DNA from: Anniella stebbinsi | Taxonomy: Eukaryota > Chordata > Lepidosauria > Squamata > Anniellidae | Length of the DNA stretch: 64,000 nucleotides | NCBI GenBank assembly: GCA_029215795.1 | Contig: JARDYH010000001.1 | Location: 191,277,654-191,341,653, forward strand | Direction: 5' to 3' | Shown: in pieces, positions 1-12,179 of the stretch | Numbering within the stretch: the first letter of the stretch is position 1 | Layout: every line of letters begins with the position of its first letter | The notes under the pieces: generated by a model | The model's input: only the letters and a program-made list of their open reading frames with translations | Databases searched by the model: none | What the model was told of the DNA's origin: nothing | Made by a program: the position numbers and the translations under genes

Positions 1-170
1 GTAGTCAGCGGCTCACATTTTGCATCACGCAGGCGGAACGTGCTGCTCTTCTGTACGATGAAAAGAAATCCTATGCATCTACCCAGTGAGACCACATTTA
101 CCCTTGGACACCTTCCATAGACAGAAGGTATTTTCTAAAATACCCATTAAAAATACTTTATATTGGACAA

Positions 171-173
<3 letters not shown>

Positions 174-213
<40 letters not shown>
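174..213. repeat. (CT)n microsatellite
   Basis: About 20 uninterrupted CT dinucleotides. Short open frames crossing it are translation artefacts of the repeat (runs of Leu-Ser or Arg-Glu). Confidence 0.97.
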
Positions 214-218
<5 letters not shown>

Positions 219-727
219 AGGAAAGAAATCTGCTGATTTCAAGACACCAGATTCAGACCAGACTGCAGGGCTTATGTTGGAGGAAGTGGCAGTGGGTAGA
301 TTGAAGCTCTCTGCAGTTACTGAATGATGAGGCAAGGGTAACTCTCAAGGCATTGGTCTGAAACTTGTTCATTCTTGCTTTGCTGTGATCTAGAATTCTT
401 CTTTCAGATAAACACTACATCTAGCTTATGGGTGATGTCTGTATAGAGATGTTAAAACCTCCCTCCCAAATGTAGATCTTTTCAGAGGCTAGAACAAGTA
501 AAACGTACTGGTTTTTTAAATATATATATAAAAGTAGATTTTCTGTTGTAGCTTGTGCTGTAGTACCTTGAAAAGGGGGGGCATTTCCCCTGCAATTCAT
601 CTTCTCTGACATTAGGCGTCATTGTAAAGCTATTTCTCCAGGAAAATCCCAAACGATAGCTTCTTTAATGTATTCTTTATAGTCAAATAAACAGGCATAA
701 ACACAACAAAGCCGTGAATTGATTTTT

Positions 728-733
728 TTTATT
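728..733 (-). promoter_or_regulatory. Polyadenylation signal for the minus-strand WD-repeat exon
   Basis: The plus strand reads TTTATT, which is AATAAA on the minus strand, about 145 bp downstream of the stop codon at 878-880. Spacing and orientation fit a short 3' UTR. Such hexamers also occur by chance in AT-rich DNA. Confidence 0.5.
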
Positions 734-877
734 ATTACACTAAGGCATAGAAACTTTGTATTCTATGCCATCACTTTACTTGAGACATTAGCAGGAAATG
801 CATTTTAAGCCAACTTCCACTGCTAAGAGGTTGATGGAGAATTTCCATGGAGCTTCACTAAACAGTGGGCAAGCGTC

Positions 878-1053
878 TCAGTTCCAAATTCGAACGGTGC
901 CATCGGAGCCACCAGAAACCAAATGCTCTGCCTTGTGATCAAATATGACACTCTGAACTTCATCTTCATGGCCCAACAAGCTGGAAAGATGCCCTGACTT
1001 GAGTTCTAAAGTCTTCACGGTCCCGTCGTTGCTTGCAAGAGCTACAATACGAC
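878..1053 (-). CDS. SPAG16: Terminal exon, WD40-repeat protein, SPAG16-like
   Basis: This is the last coding exon of a beta-propeller protein. The frame encodes about 58 residues running from GRIVALASNDGTVK through LELKSG, LLGHEDEVQSV and ends SGGSDGTVRIWN followed by TGA. These are one full WD40 repeat and the closing strand of another, with the GH and W landmarks. On the minus strand the exon is preceded by a pyrimidine-rich tract ending in CAG (acceptor AG at 1054-1055), and it begins in phase 1. The C-terminus resembles my recollection of vertebrate SPAG16, the axonemal central-pair WD-repeat protein, which also ends in a GGSDGTVR-W motif. The gene name is inferred from memory; another WD40 protein is possible. 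The open frame continues to 1213, but only because intron sequence is open by chance. No other exon was found in the window. Confidence 0.62.
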
Positions 1054-1213
1054 CTGAAATGTAAAGCAAAGGGATTAGAGGTCTAGAAGTCACAGAAGTA
1101 ACTTTGGCAGCTCCATCCCTGAGGCTGTAGTATCTCACATTCAATTTATCCATTTTCTGCACACAACTGTGACTGTAGATAATCACGCACTTTAAAAAAA
1201 AGAAGCAAGTCAA

Positions 1214-2401
1214 AGTGATATTAAAATAGATTTGATTTTAGAGTGATTAAATGAACCTGAGGATTTCACACTGTCATTCAAGTAAATAAAAGAACTGATT
1301 AACTTTGCTTCAGTCTGTTTATATTCTGTGCTGAGGAAGAAAATTATGAAGTAAAAACTGAACTAAATCTGTGCTAATTTTAACTATGCAAATCAATATT
1401 ATGGTGTAATTTGTTTTGTTTAAATCTAATCAGCAGTGTGCCTTATATGGAAAGAAAGGTATACATTTTTGCAGATTTTTTTTACCACAGAGATATGTAT
1501 AAATAAAAGTTGAATTGTTAGGGAAGATATAAGTAGGCCATGAGAACATGGCAATATGCCATGTGTTGTAGGCAAATTCGATTCCTAAACAGATGACAGT
1601 CCCTTTTATCCTGTAATCCCTTGAAGTCAGAGGATGACCAATGTATACTCACAGAAGTCTGTTTCCTGCAATCTGACCCACCCTAATTCACTTCAATGAA
1701 GTTGGCTGCTTACAGCTTCCACCTTGATTGAAGGGAATGGGATAGCACTCATGCAGAACAGCTTCACGTTCGTTCTGTAATATATGCAAGGATTTGGATC
1801 ACAGAGAATATGTACATATGGTCAGATGTATTCAATGGATATAAAGTGCAACTTGCCAGTCGGAATATAAATGATACCAGATGCTCTGCAAGGATCATTG
1901 ATATATTGGCAACCCTGAAAGAGTGGAAGGCACCAAGGGTAGAAGAAGGTATCCATACTAGAAGACCTGGGGAATCTGAAGGATTCCTGAAGAACAAGGG
2001 GAATTTTCTGCTTGAGATTGCTGGTGCTCCTGCCAAGGCCCTAGTGAGATGGAAAGTGTTGTGGTTATAATCTTTCTCAAGTGTCTTCTCCTGTGCCATA
2101 AAGCCCAGCCTGCTCCTGCTCCCAGCCTGCCTCCCTGGGGGCAATGAAAAAAACATGATGATGACTGGAATGCAGATGGAGTAAGTTCTCATACAGATTA
2201 CGACGAGACACAAGTAAGAGCACATTAGACTTGCGACTTTGTAGCAATGAGGACAGTGAGACACTTCCACTCCTCTGCTTCCTCTGCATCCTCAAGTAGC
2301 CATCCAGAGCTTTTTTGAGTGATGAAAGGGACTATTGCGTCAGGACCCTGGTAGGGATATGATAGAATCCTCAGAAACTTCCTGTGACAGTTTTGCTAGG
2401 G
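1214..2401. other. No gene or recognisable element
   Basis: AT-rich unique-looking sequence. Open frames on both strands between 1764 and 2295 have no recognisable domain and overlap each other in several frames, as expected by chance. Confidence 0.5.
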
Positions 2402-2475
2402 TAGTTATTCTTATTTATCTCTTTAATATGTTTCTATGCTGCCCAACAGCCAAAGCTCTCTGGGTGGTTCCTATT
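2402..2475 (-). repeat. 3' end fragment of an L2-like LINE
   Basis: Contains the reverse complement of the tail motif seen elsewhere in the window: a segment reading CCCAGAGAGCTTTGGCT, then the GGGC..ATA stretch leading to an A/T-rich tail. The same motif ends the copies at 42985-43410 and 50760-51088. It is short and degraded. Confidence 0.5.
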
Positions 2476-3130
2476 TTCTTGGACCCAGATACTGTCATTG
2501 GTACAGTTCCAGAGGGGTTGTCCAAAGCATAGCCAGATTAGCCACAGGGCTAAACCCAGGTAACCAGCTAGCCCAGGTAGCTAGCCCAGGTAACCAGCTT
2601 TAAAACACAAAACAAAAAAGAGCAAATCTCTTTTGTGGAACACGAGATATGAGACAAAAACATTCAGGCACTTTTCAATCTTTTTGTGAGAAATGGACAA
2701 TTGTTTTGTCCAGTCATTTTGTTAGAAATGCTGCCATCTAATGAGTGAAGTAACAGCTATGATCAATATTTGAGCATAGAAAGAAGGGTAGAGTGACTTA
2801 TCTGCAAGAGAGACTTCATGGTTCATTTTGAACCCCCCCTTTTTTTTTTTTGGTCCTAGGAAGCTGTGTTAGTGCCCACAAGGAATTTGATGTAGTGGTT
2901 TTCCTGGGTTTTTTGCTGGCCCAGCTATTGGTGATTGCAGAATTGTGCCCCTCTGCCTAGTCTTCTCAGGGCCGCCTCCTTCTCCCACCCATTGCAGCAG
3001 GAAAACAGCAATAGGCCGACTCCCTAGAAAGTATGGGCATTTAGCATTTCAGCCCAATTTTTTTTATCGAGGGAGTTATTTCTTTGCCTTACAGTAATCC
3101 GAAGGAAGGGTAGTGGGTGCAGTTCTATGC
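2476..3130. other. No gene; short local duplication
   Basis: A short tandem motif (CCCAGGTAACCAGCT and variants) occurs around 2565-2600. Poly-T runs occur at 2847 and 3058. Nothing else is recognised. Confidence 0.45.
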
Positions 3131-3134
3131 ACAC

Positions 3135-3205
3135 AAACCTCCATGTAAAACCCATTGAACACAGTGGTACTTATTTCTGAGTAGGCCTGTATAGGGTTGT
3201 GATAC
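3135..3205 (-). repeat. Dispersed 'TTACTCCCAG' type repeat fragment
   Basis: On the minus strand this reads as CTACTCAGAAATAAGTACC followed by a GTTCAATGGG motif. It is the same family as the better copies at 63600-63660 and 63860-63920 and the stretch at 11930-11990. Such segments are common in squamate genomes as LINE or SINE tails. The family is not named here. Confidence 0.4.
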
Positions 3206-3267
3206 CAGAGGATAGCAGTGTGGGGTCTATTGCAGCAAAATATATGAACCTGAAACTCCCCATAATA

Positions 3268-3587
3268 TAGGCTGACCATCTGAAAAAGAGGACAGGGCTC
3301 ATATAACTTTAACAGTTGTAGAGAAAAGGGAATTTCAGCCCGTGTCATTTGTATGCAATTAGTTCCTGGTGAAATTCCCTCTTCATCACAGCAGTTAAAG
3401 TTGCAGGGGCCCTGCCTTCTTTTGTATATGGTCACTCTAGTATAGTGCCTGCACCTTTAACAGTTGTGATGAAGAGGGAATTTCACCAGGAACTAATTGC
3501 ATACAAATGACACCTGCTGAAATTCCCTTTCCTCTACAACTGTTAAAGTTATATGAGCCCTGTCCTCCTTTTCAGATGGTCAGCCTA
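3268..3587. mobile_element. Compound fold-back hAT-type MITE, 320 bp
   Basis: Starts TAGGCTGACCATCTG and ends CAGATGGTCAGCCTA. The two halves are inverted copies of each other, meeting near 3436-3450 at the sequence GGTCACTCTAGTATAGTGCC. The same junction and ends occur in the copy at 51178-51497, which has a perfect 8-bp target duplication. Here the 8-bp flanks do not match, so the duplication is decayed or lost. No coding capacity. Open frames on both strands are chance reads through the palindrome. Confidence 0.75.
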
Positions 3588-3599
3588 CTTGTGTGCATC

Positions 3600-6500
3600 C
3601 CCACTAGGAAGGCTGTGTATGAAGTTTGGTCCCAGTCCTGCAAACTTCCATGGGTTTATTTGCACCACCCCCTTTTGGGTGTACTTCCTGTTTTTGCTCC
3701 TTTGTGTGGAATCGCACAGGTTTTTCATAGAGTATCGGGTGCCCTCCTGACTAGGGGAGGCTATATATGACGTTTGCTCTTGGTCCTGCAAACTGCTAGT
3801 GCTTCAGAGTAACCGCCCCCTTGTCAGGGTGATGTTGGAAGTAATAAGCCCCTGTAATAACCCCACAGCTCTCCCCTCTCATTGGGATATTGTGGAAAGT
3901 TAAAAACAGGCCGCTGTGATGTTGTCAAAAGGTGAAACAGCGCCACTGCTGGGGCGGGGGGACTGCAGCAGGACAGGGGATGGAGGGATGACTCACATTA
4001 CACACATTAGCTTAATAAACTACAAACAATAGTTTATTTGTCTGATCCTGTGGGAGAATAACAGTAGCATATTTTCCAAAATAAGCTACTGTGAGTAGCT
4101 TATTAACCCATAATGGCTTAAAGTGACATCCGAACGTAGCCAGGGAGTACTTCTATAAGTATAAGGAACCCCAGTTTCTATACTGTGGGTTTGTAATTTA
4201 TATAGATAATTTATTTAGCAAGATAAAGTTAAGTTAGCATCTGCCAAGTTATATACTTGCATTATCTACCTAAGAGACTCTGCTTAGAAATTAAGTGCAA
4301 TAATCATGAGCTTCACGTACAAGCACAAATCAATAAATTCATTTCAAAGCAGATGTAGTCCTTTGAAGAAAGACATCATTGCATTTCAAGTCATGATTAC
4401 AAGCACATTTGGGGTAAAGCAGTGAGTTCAATATACTCACAGAGTGATTATGAGCCCTTCATGTGTACTGGTACATAGTTTAAAAAATTTGCCCAATGAA
4501 GATGAATTAATTTTTTCAAGGTCGGTGAGTAGTGATGTGTTATTTTTTGAGCAAAATAGCTGTGCTGTCCTTAGTTTACAAACAGTCCCAAAAGCCAATA
4601 ACAAAATGCCATTCACAGGATATGATCACACACTCATGTGCCCAGGCACAGGCTTCTGAATACAACACATTTTGATTCTATTGAAGTTAGTTCCATAGTT
4701 TCAATGGGACGTAGCCAAGTCTCTCTTTAGCTACATTGTGCCCCCTATTTCATTTTATGCCATTTAAAGTTTGCTCTAAGCCTACAGCTCAGAATGGATA
4801 GTATCATTTTCTTATCTCTTGCAAAAGAAACGTTAATTTGGGCACCATTAGGGAACTTGACCAAGGCTAACCACTGCTTTCGGTGGCTGAAATGTTTATT
4901 GCTTTCAACAACTTTAATGGAATTTGGAATAGAGTGATCAAGACTACCCAGTAAGTTCATCTCTAAGGCTTTCTAAGTGAATTTCAGATAGAAATTTCAC
5001 TTGACAGTGGATTGGGTCCTGTGTTACACTTAGCTGTGTTACACTTAGAGTTGCATTTAATTCCCATTAATGCCATAGCTAATTTGACCATTGATTTAAA
5101 CCAATTTAGGGTGTAATCCTACCGTATTGCTGTCTGAGAATCCTATGCTTCTGAGAATCCTATGCCCTGCCAGGCTGCTGTAGGATGGGAGGAGTGATGG
5201 AGGCATTTTCATCTCCTGTTCTCCCTTCTTTGCTAATTTGAGAGGCCTGTCTAACTTCCTCCTTCATTACCCCCATTGCTCCCTTCCCGCACCTCTTTCA
5301 AGTTCACAACAATGATGGGAAAGGTGGTGGTGAATCCCTCCTCAGATTTCCTATCCCTCCAAGGTTGTAGCCATGATGCCCTCCCCAGGGACCAAGGATC
5401 CCCTCCCAGGGACCATAGGACTGATTTCTTTATCTGGATCCAATCCGATATTTCTCTCTTTCTTGGAATTTGCATCCTGAGATGTATTCTATCTTCCCCT
5501 GATCAGAATTATTTTATTGCCGGTTTACAGAATGTACAAAATTCAAAAGGATGATTGTATATATATACCAGAGCTGAACCGTTCTAAGGGAAATTCCAAT
5601 TTAAGAACAGAAAAAGGAATTCAGCAAGTGAACAGAATGCTGAAACAAAGAAGCAAGGAAGGGGTGAGGAAAATTGCTTTCGATGTTGATGTTTGCTGCG
5701 AAAGTAAGAACAGACTTTAACTTCACTAGTTATTTCAGAACATTTCTGCACACTCTATACTTAGAGGGATACTTGTATGAGTAAGAAAAGCCAGCCTAAG
5801 CATGATAAATATGTCCTAATTTACACACTTTTATAACTACTGGGCTACTTCATCTAGAACAAAGTCTGACACAGCAAAGATCTCCACAATGGATTAGAGT
5901 GTCCAAAGCAGCAGATGTGAATATCTATTATAAGCTCTTTTCTAGCAAGTCTTTGCTGACAGAAGTATTGCATATGGATTTCACTTGCAGCCAGGCTCCA
6001 TAGGCACCCACTAAGAGGAGGCAGACAAATGCCTTCTTTCTTCTTGGTGTCCTGATAGTACAATATCTGGTAGGGGGCTCATATCCTTAAAGCTTGTTGA
6101 AACAGTAACAAATCAAATGCTTTCACCTTTCTGATTTTACCTTTCTTAGAAGGGTTTTGGACAATTGCATTTAACCTTGAGAAATGAGAATCAAGTAAAA
6201 TTTGTATTTTTGAAACATTGTACTGAAATTTTTAATTAAAAGTTCCATTGCCTTCTAGAGGATTATGGGTTAGTTTTTACAGTGCAGGAGACTAATTCTT
6301 GCATTTTCTGCTATTCTGCATATGTGCAGTTTTTCATGAGGTACTTGTTTAGAAGTCCTGTGCTTTTGGAATCTCAATGCTTCTGTAATGCACAGTTTAG
6401 CCAAGTTTAAACACTTGTAATCTCCATTAGGTTCACTGGGAGAGTGTTAGGCCATGTTTAACTCTCCTACTGAAATCAATGGGACCTCAACATGTTTAAC

Positions 6501-6885
6501 TGTGTCTGGATGATTCTCATAATCTCTGGATCACTTTATTTTGCAGTTAAGTTTAACACAATCTGTGTACACAGGGCAGACATGGTTTGAGCCTTCCACT
6601 TAAATGAAAAAGAAATGGTAACTGAAATTCCCTTAGAACCATTAAGTATACTATCAGCATTAGATCCATTGATACGTCTGCTGACTTTTGCGCATGCAGT
6701 GTCTCAAAGATTGAAAGAATCAGTATTAAATCTATTCATAGCTGCAAGCATGGACAAAACAGCAATAGTCACAAAAGTATGGGAGCTATATTTCTTGTCA
6801 AGCTAACAGCTTACCAAAGATCTCAGGTTAAATCTATAACATTAATAGAATCCTGGAGTCAAAGTTTTGCATATATAATTAATAA
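3600..6885. other. No recognisable gene; probable old repeats
   Basis: Open frames are short and overlap on both strands (for example 5251-5475 against 5276-5554), with no domain seen. A GTTTAACTCTCCTACTGAAA stretch near 6457 loosely recalls the dispersed repeat at 3135. The rest looks unique. Confidence 0.45.
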
Positions 6886-6889
6886 TACA

Positions 6890-7132
6890 TCAGGAAGCCA
6901 GATTCTGGCTGGACATCAGGAAAAACTTCCTGACTGTTAGAGCAATACGACAATGGAACCAATGACCTAGGGAGGTGGTGGGCTCTCCCACGTTAGAGGC
7001 ATTCAAGAGGCAGCTGGACAACCATCTGTCAGGGATGCTTTAAGGTAGATTCCTGCATTGAGCAGGGGGTTGGACTCGATGGCCTTATAGGCCCCTTCCA
7101 ACTCTACTATTCTATGATTCTATGAACCTCAA
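6890..7132 (+). mobile_element. CR1 LINE, 3' end
   Basis: The segment ends with the classic CR1 3' terminus: TTGGACTCGATGGCC, then CCCTTCCAACTCTAC, then the octamer-type repeat ATTCTATGATTCTATGA. The upstream part, with GGACATCAGGAAAAACTTCC, is the usual CR1 3' coding/UTR region. CR1 elements are typically 5'-truncated, as here. Plus orientation. Confidence 0.92.
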
Positions 7133-7620
7133 ATATGTATAGTCTATACTCTTTCTATCTAGAAAATGCTATCTATAAAAAGAGCTTTTCCTCCCTTAAC
7201 AAGTATATGTTTTTGACTATTCTGTTGTAAGTGCAAATATTATGGATATGTATTTCCATTCAAAGTAGGGGAACTCCACATGTACATCTGTCCCCCGCAT
7301 TCAAAATTAGAAGTAAGTGCCTGCTGTCTTGAGTGTTCAAAGACATAACTTTCATAAACCTGTATGTTTACCACTCCCTTCTGCTTTAATTCCATCCAAA
7401 CATGCAACCAACCTGCATCCATACCTGTCTTCTTTCATCACACACTTACAAAAAAAACCTCCCAAATTCTGATATATTTGTTTTGCACAGCTTTTAGTAC
7501 TGGGTTTCCTCCGTAAACAATATTAGGAAGTTTTACATGGTTACAGATATGAGGAGTGCTGCACTATTCTAATGTGCCAATTAATTAAATAATCATGTAA
7601 AAATGTAAGAGTTCTGCTAG

Positions 7621-7824
7621 TAGACTGACCACATGAAAAGGAGGACAGGGCTCATGTAACTTTAACTGTTGTAGAGAAAAGGGAATTTCAGCCAGTATCA
7701 TTTGTATGCAATTAATTCCTGGTGAAATTCCCTCTTCATCACAACAGTTAAAGTTGCAGGCACTATACTAGAGTGGCCATATACAAAAGAAGGCAGGGCC
7801 CCTGCAACTTTAACTGTCAGCCTA
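7621..7824. mobile_element. hAT-type MITE with 8-bp target duplication
   Basis: Begins TAGACTGACCACATG and ends GTCAGCCTA. It is flanked by TCTGCTAG (7613-7620) and CCTGCTAG (7825-7832), a 7/8 match. It carries the same left half as the element at 3268 and the same central junction (CACTATACTAGAGTGGCCATA on the inverted strand), but most of the second half is deleted. Eight-base duplications and this end sequence fit the hAT superfamily. Confidence 0.8.
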
Positions 7825-7832
7825 CCTGCTAG

Positions 7833-9690
7833 ATCAGACTAAGGATCTATCGAAGGCATCCTGTTTTCAAGAGTCATCAGGCAAATGCTTCTAAAAAGCA
7901 TACAACATCTGTATGAAGGCCACAGCCCCTCCCACAATGATTTGCCCCCATCATCATATGCTATTCAAACGTTCACTGTGCCTGAACATGTAGCTAACAT
8001 GTTAAGCTGTGTAACTGTCATGGCTAACAGCCATGGAAAGAGCTAACTGAACAGCCACTGAAAGTTCTCCCATCCATGATTAACTATGTAGTTCTTATGC
8101 CTAACAGCCACTGAAAGATCTCACATCCATGGATTTGTCCAATCTCTTCTTGTGGCAACAAATTCTGTATATTAATACATAATATATTAATATATTAATA
8201 TGATGTATATTAATTAATATTAATTAATGTAATATTTTGTGAATTAATATTCTGTGAATTAATATTAATTAATGTAATACACCATGTGAAGAAATGCTTT
8301 ATTTTATTTGACGAGTCCTGAATCTACTACAAAACAGGTTTATAGGGTGATCCTGTGTCCTAGTATGATGGGGTAGATAGGAAAAATATATTTAGCTATT
8401 TCTTTTAGATTACTTATGATTTTATAAACTGCTATCAAATTCCCACTTAATCTTTTTTTTCCTAAACAAGGAAGCCCCAAACACTGCAGGCTTTCTTTGG
8501 AAGGTGCTTTAACCCTGTGATCATTTGGTTCGTCTCTTTCTGTATGAAACAATATTTCTCAGTTAAAGCAAAATACAGAAGCAGAGCATAAAGGCTTAGC
8601 TAGATGGTGCAATGGTATTCTAAGAAATTAGGAACTGACTAGCAAGCATATTCAGTGAAAGACTTCCTTGCCTCCTCGCGTGTGTCTGTCTGCACTGATA
8701 GGGAACTGTTCTTCTTATACAAATTCTGTACTATCCAAGTTACAATGTTTTTTGCGACTGTCAACTGAATAAAGCAAGTAATGTATTTGTTCAGTAGGAG
8801 GAAAGTGACTATGTGAGGCACAGAATGGAAATGAAAGGGCTCAAAATGGGAATGTCTCTTTTCCATTACCCTTTATGTCAACACTGATCTACTTGCTCTG
8901 AATAATTTGCTCATTATAATGAAAATTCACTCCATCCTTTCCTCCAAAAAGAGATTTTTGTGTTGAGAGGAGTGAGAACAAATTGGGATTTCACTGCTGA
9001 TTAAAAATGTTTTCAAATTAACAGCTCCAAAACGACCTATGAAATTATTATAATGTAACAATCTACTAAAAATATGTTCATTCCCATATGTATAATAAGA
9101 TGCTTTGATGAAATACATAAAGAAGGGTAAAGGACATATAACCCACATGTATCTACTATTGGTACCAACTTCCATCATTCTAATATTCAACAGAGGCCTT
9201 CTAGTTCTTATCTAGGAGGCCTCCTTTAAATCTTATCTTTTAAATAAGAACCTGTCCAACTGTGAAACCTTCTATGTCACCAAAACTGGTGCAAGTTCAA
9301 TTATTTTATGTTCTATTAACGGCAGTACAATTTATGTTCTTACATAATTGAGATCCTTGAAGAACCATAATCAAGATATAAAAGAGAGCTGGCCCTTCAT
9401 ACATGTCTACAGCATAACTAGAACCTTGCACGTTTGGAAGCGTCTTCATAGATCAAACATGGACAAAATGTTCATATTCTTTTCACATCACCTTTAATCA
9501 ACAGCTTTTCATTGGAGCTAGTTATGCTATGAAGGATCAGGCACAGGGAGAGAAATCAAGTTATGTAGATGTATCTGTGAGCCAGCCCTTTGGGAAAATA
9601 TGTAGTTATTGGTTTGGTTCACTGTTCAGTCGGACCTTACCAAACTTGCACTTCTTGAACCTAAACACAAACTGGAGGGCAGTTAGACAT
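7833..9690. other. No gene; AT-rich simple sequence at 8165-8280
   Basis: Between 8165 and 8280 the motif TTAATATTAATTAATG recurs imperfectly. A short near-duplicate (ACAGCCA(C)TGAAAG) occurs around 8028-8115. Otherwise unique-looking, with no domain in any open frame. Confidence 0.45.
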
Positions 9691-9905
9691 TGAAATTTGC
9701 ATTTTCCAAAGTATGTAATGCAGTTCACAATTGCAACAGGTGCACACAGACAACGTGTGCATTTGAAACAATGTGTACAAAAATGTGTATATTTGGGAAA
9801 ATGTGTACAAAAATGCTTTATTCAATGGGGAAAAAATCACATGCAAAAAAGTATGTGTTTGAAAAAGGATGCACCAAAATGCCTACATGTAAAAAATGTA
9901 TACTA
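9690..9905. repeat. Degenerate short tandem motif (TGTGTACAAAAATG)
   Basis: The words AATGTGTACAAAAATG and variants recur at roughly 20-30 bp spacing between about 9765 and 9900. Two overlapping plus-strand open frames run through it, both low-complexity Cys/Lys-rich reads that are not credible proteins. Confidence 0.4.
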
Positions 9906-9929
9906 AAATAAATTGTAAGAAAAAGCAAA

Positions 9930-11106
9930 AACGGGTCCTTATGTTTGAAGAATTGCTCACAAAGGAGGATGAAGACTTAGAAAATATAGAGGTGTGCATT
10001 TGGCACAACCTCACCAAAGAGAAGAACATGGCACTTCCTTGAACAGCTCTAAAGATGTGGTACACTACTCATTATACGCAGTGTCAGCAAAAACCAACAT
10101 TACAGATATATAAAAAAGAAATAGTGAGGTTACTGGATAAGGCGCTCCTTGAAGAGTATGTAGAGGAGCCCACACATGACTATTTGCTGGAATGGGAGGG
10201 GAGGTTAGCTCAATTTTATCTTCTTCCAAAAATTCATAACAACGTATCTCCTATACCTGCGAGACATCTGGGTATGGGTCCATATTTGTTAACATATGTA
10301 GATTCCTTTCTTAAACCCTTTGTTCATAATAATGAGTCCTTTATAAAGGGTACTTTATATAGGACTCAGTTCATGGATAATGTATCTTGGGTGTTACAAG
10401 ACACCTGCTTGATAACAATGGACGTATCTCACTGTATACAAATATCCCACAACATGAGGCTATTGAGGTAATTGAATCAACTCTGGACAAAAGAGAGGAT
10501 GTTTGCTCTTCCTAATGTTTTTTTTTGTTCTCATTAGCAGAATTAGCTCTTGAAAAAAATCTTTCAGTTCCAGGATAAATTTTACTAGAAAATTTCAGGC
10601 ACTGCTATGAGCTGTACGTCTGCCTCAGGATTTGCAAATAGTTATATGGACTGGTTTAAATAGACCCGCATATTGCAAGAAGGCAAACTTTTCCACCAAC
10701 ATACTGTCCTTTAAAAGAGGTACTTGGGCAACAACCTTTATGCTATGTGGAGGGACTGAGGAGACCCTTCATAGTTTCCCCAATATAAAAATACCAAACT
10801 TGAAACCATCAAATTTGAAATAATTTATAACAATTCCAAGCTCAAGTTCCTAGATGTGGCAGTCACAGTTAAGAATGGGTCTTTCACTGCCAATCTGCAT
10901 TGGAAAAATACAGATGCATATTCTTTTCTGAAGATTGATAGTTACCATCCTGTACACATGAAACACAATCTGCCTTTTTCTCAGACGCTTAGACTGTGAA
11001 AAAATTTCAGTAGCACACAAGATCTCCATAAACAGATACAAATACTCACAACCCAATTGAGTAGGAGAGGATACCAACTGAAACTGTTAAGAGGTGCCCA
11101 ATACAG
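9930..11106 (+). pseudogene. Penelope-like retroelement, reverse transcriptase fossil
   Basis: Reading through several frameshifts on the plus strand gives the landmark motifs of Penelope-like reverse transcriptases. FYLLPKIHNN lies near 10215-10245. An ITMDVS motif (polymerase A block) is near 10410. A KISGTAM-like block is near 10570-10610, a degraded ROW-DD-type catalytic block near 10710-10745, and LKFLDVAVTVKNGSF near 10842-10890. A final SRRGYQLKLLRGA block at 11060-11097 matches the family's C-terminal part of the RT. The longest open piece is 138 residues (10055-10471). No GIY-YIG endonuclease segment was found. The right edge abuts the repeat that begins at 11117. It is broken by stops and a decayed catalytic motif, so inactive. 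Confidence 0.82.
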
Positions 11107-12179
11107 AGCCCTCAATTAGGGCCAGCCCCCAAGGGCGCATGACCGCCAACATGTCTGGCCCCCAGGGGGCGCGTCCAGCCCCAAGGAGGCATGCCCACCC
11201 AAACATAGCCTTGGTCACATGTCTGATTTTACAGCAAGCAAGTAAGACAAAAGTGTTCTACATAACATCTTAATGTTAAAATCACTGAAATAAAGAACAA
11301 GTGAGACGTTCAATGTATCTGAAATTAACTTCACTCACTCCTCCTTTTGTAGCTTTTGTCATGCTTTGAAGCTTACTCTGTGTGATACAGTCTTCTCTTC
11401 TTTGAAATATCTTTTCTGACTGCAAATCCTTCACTGGGTGTCCATAGTCTCACCTGTCCTAACATTTAACACTCTTTCCCCGTCACCTTTCTCATATCCG
11501 TTTCCACAGATTCAGCATACTGCTAACATTTAAGAAGTGCAGAAAAATCTAGTACAACAACCTAGCATTCAGAAAGAGTATAAAATACTATTACCCTGCA
11601 AACATTAGCCATGGAACAAAATGGACTAAGGGCTTGCTGCAGTCACTTCTCACTAGCACCTCTTAGCTTGTTTCAACTACTGGTTTATCAGTGAGAAACT
11701 AATCTAGAAATTGTCATTATACCTCTGGTTCATTAGCCATGTAAACAAGACCATGGTCAGTAGCAATGCAAAGAAAGGCCAGAACGGATGCCCATTATCA
11801 CAATGCTAGACAAGGATCTTTCTCTCCTTTTATCCAAATATCTCCTGAATTTACACTGCCTCAGTGTGCAGAGAACAGCAATCCCAATCATGGACCCATA
11901 GAAAACTGCCCAAAGAACCCTCAGAAATAAGTCCCATTGAGTTCAATGAAGCTTACTCCCAGATAAATGAATATAGGATTGCAGCCTCTTCTCATCTGTT
12001 CATCTTACTCTAGCAAGTGCAATCCCCTCCTGTTAAGGACAACTGTGCACTCACAGAACCTGGCCTTGTGGATCATGCAGCCAGCAAATGCTCTCCAGAA
12101 AGTTGCTTTCAGAGCCTAGGAGATCCAGACACACTCAGGCAAGTCAAACCAAGCCACACTATGCACGCATATTATCTTG

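Larger units (their letters stand above)
1..877. other. 3' flank and 3' UTR of the WD-repeat gene
   Basis: No coding sequence is recognised here apart from the 3' untranslated region expected downstream of the minus-strand exon that stops at 878. A CT microsatellite lies at 174-213. The remainder looks like unique AT-rich sequence. Confidence 0.5.

Noticed and set aside
878..1213. Treating the entire 111-codon frame as coding
   Set aside because: Homology to WD40 ends exactly at a pyrimidine-tract/AG acceptor at 1054-1055. The upstream residues have no resemblance to WD repeats.
1764..2295. 168-codon minus-strand frame as a possible small gene or extra exon of the WD-repeat gene
   Set aside because: No WD40 signature, other frames overlap it, and no convincing splice sites with conserved residues. 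Considered chance.
9370..9560. Inverted words TACAGCATAACTAG and CTAGTTATGCTATG as a fold-back element
   Set aside because: Arms are short and imperfect with no clear outer ends or duplication; could be chance.
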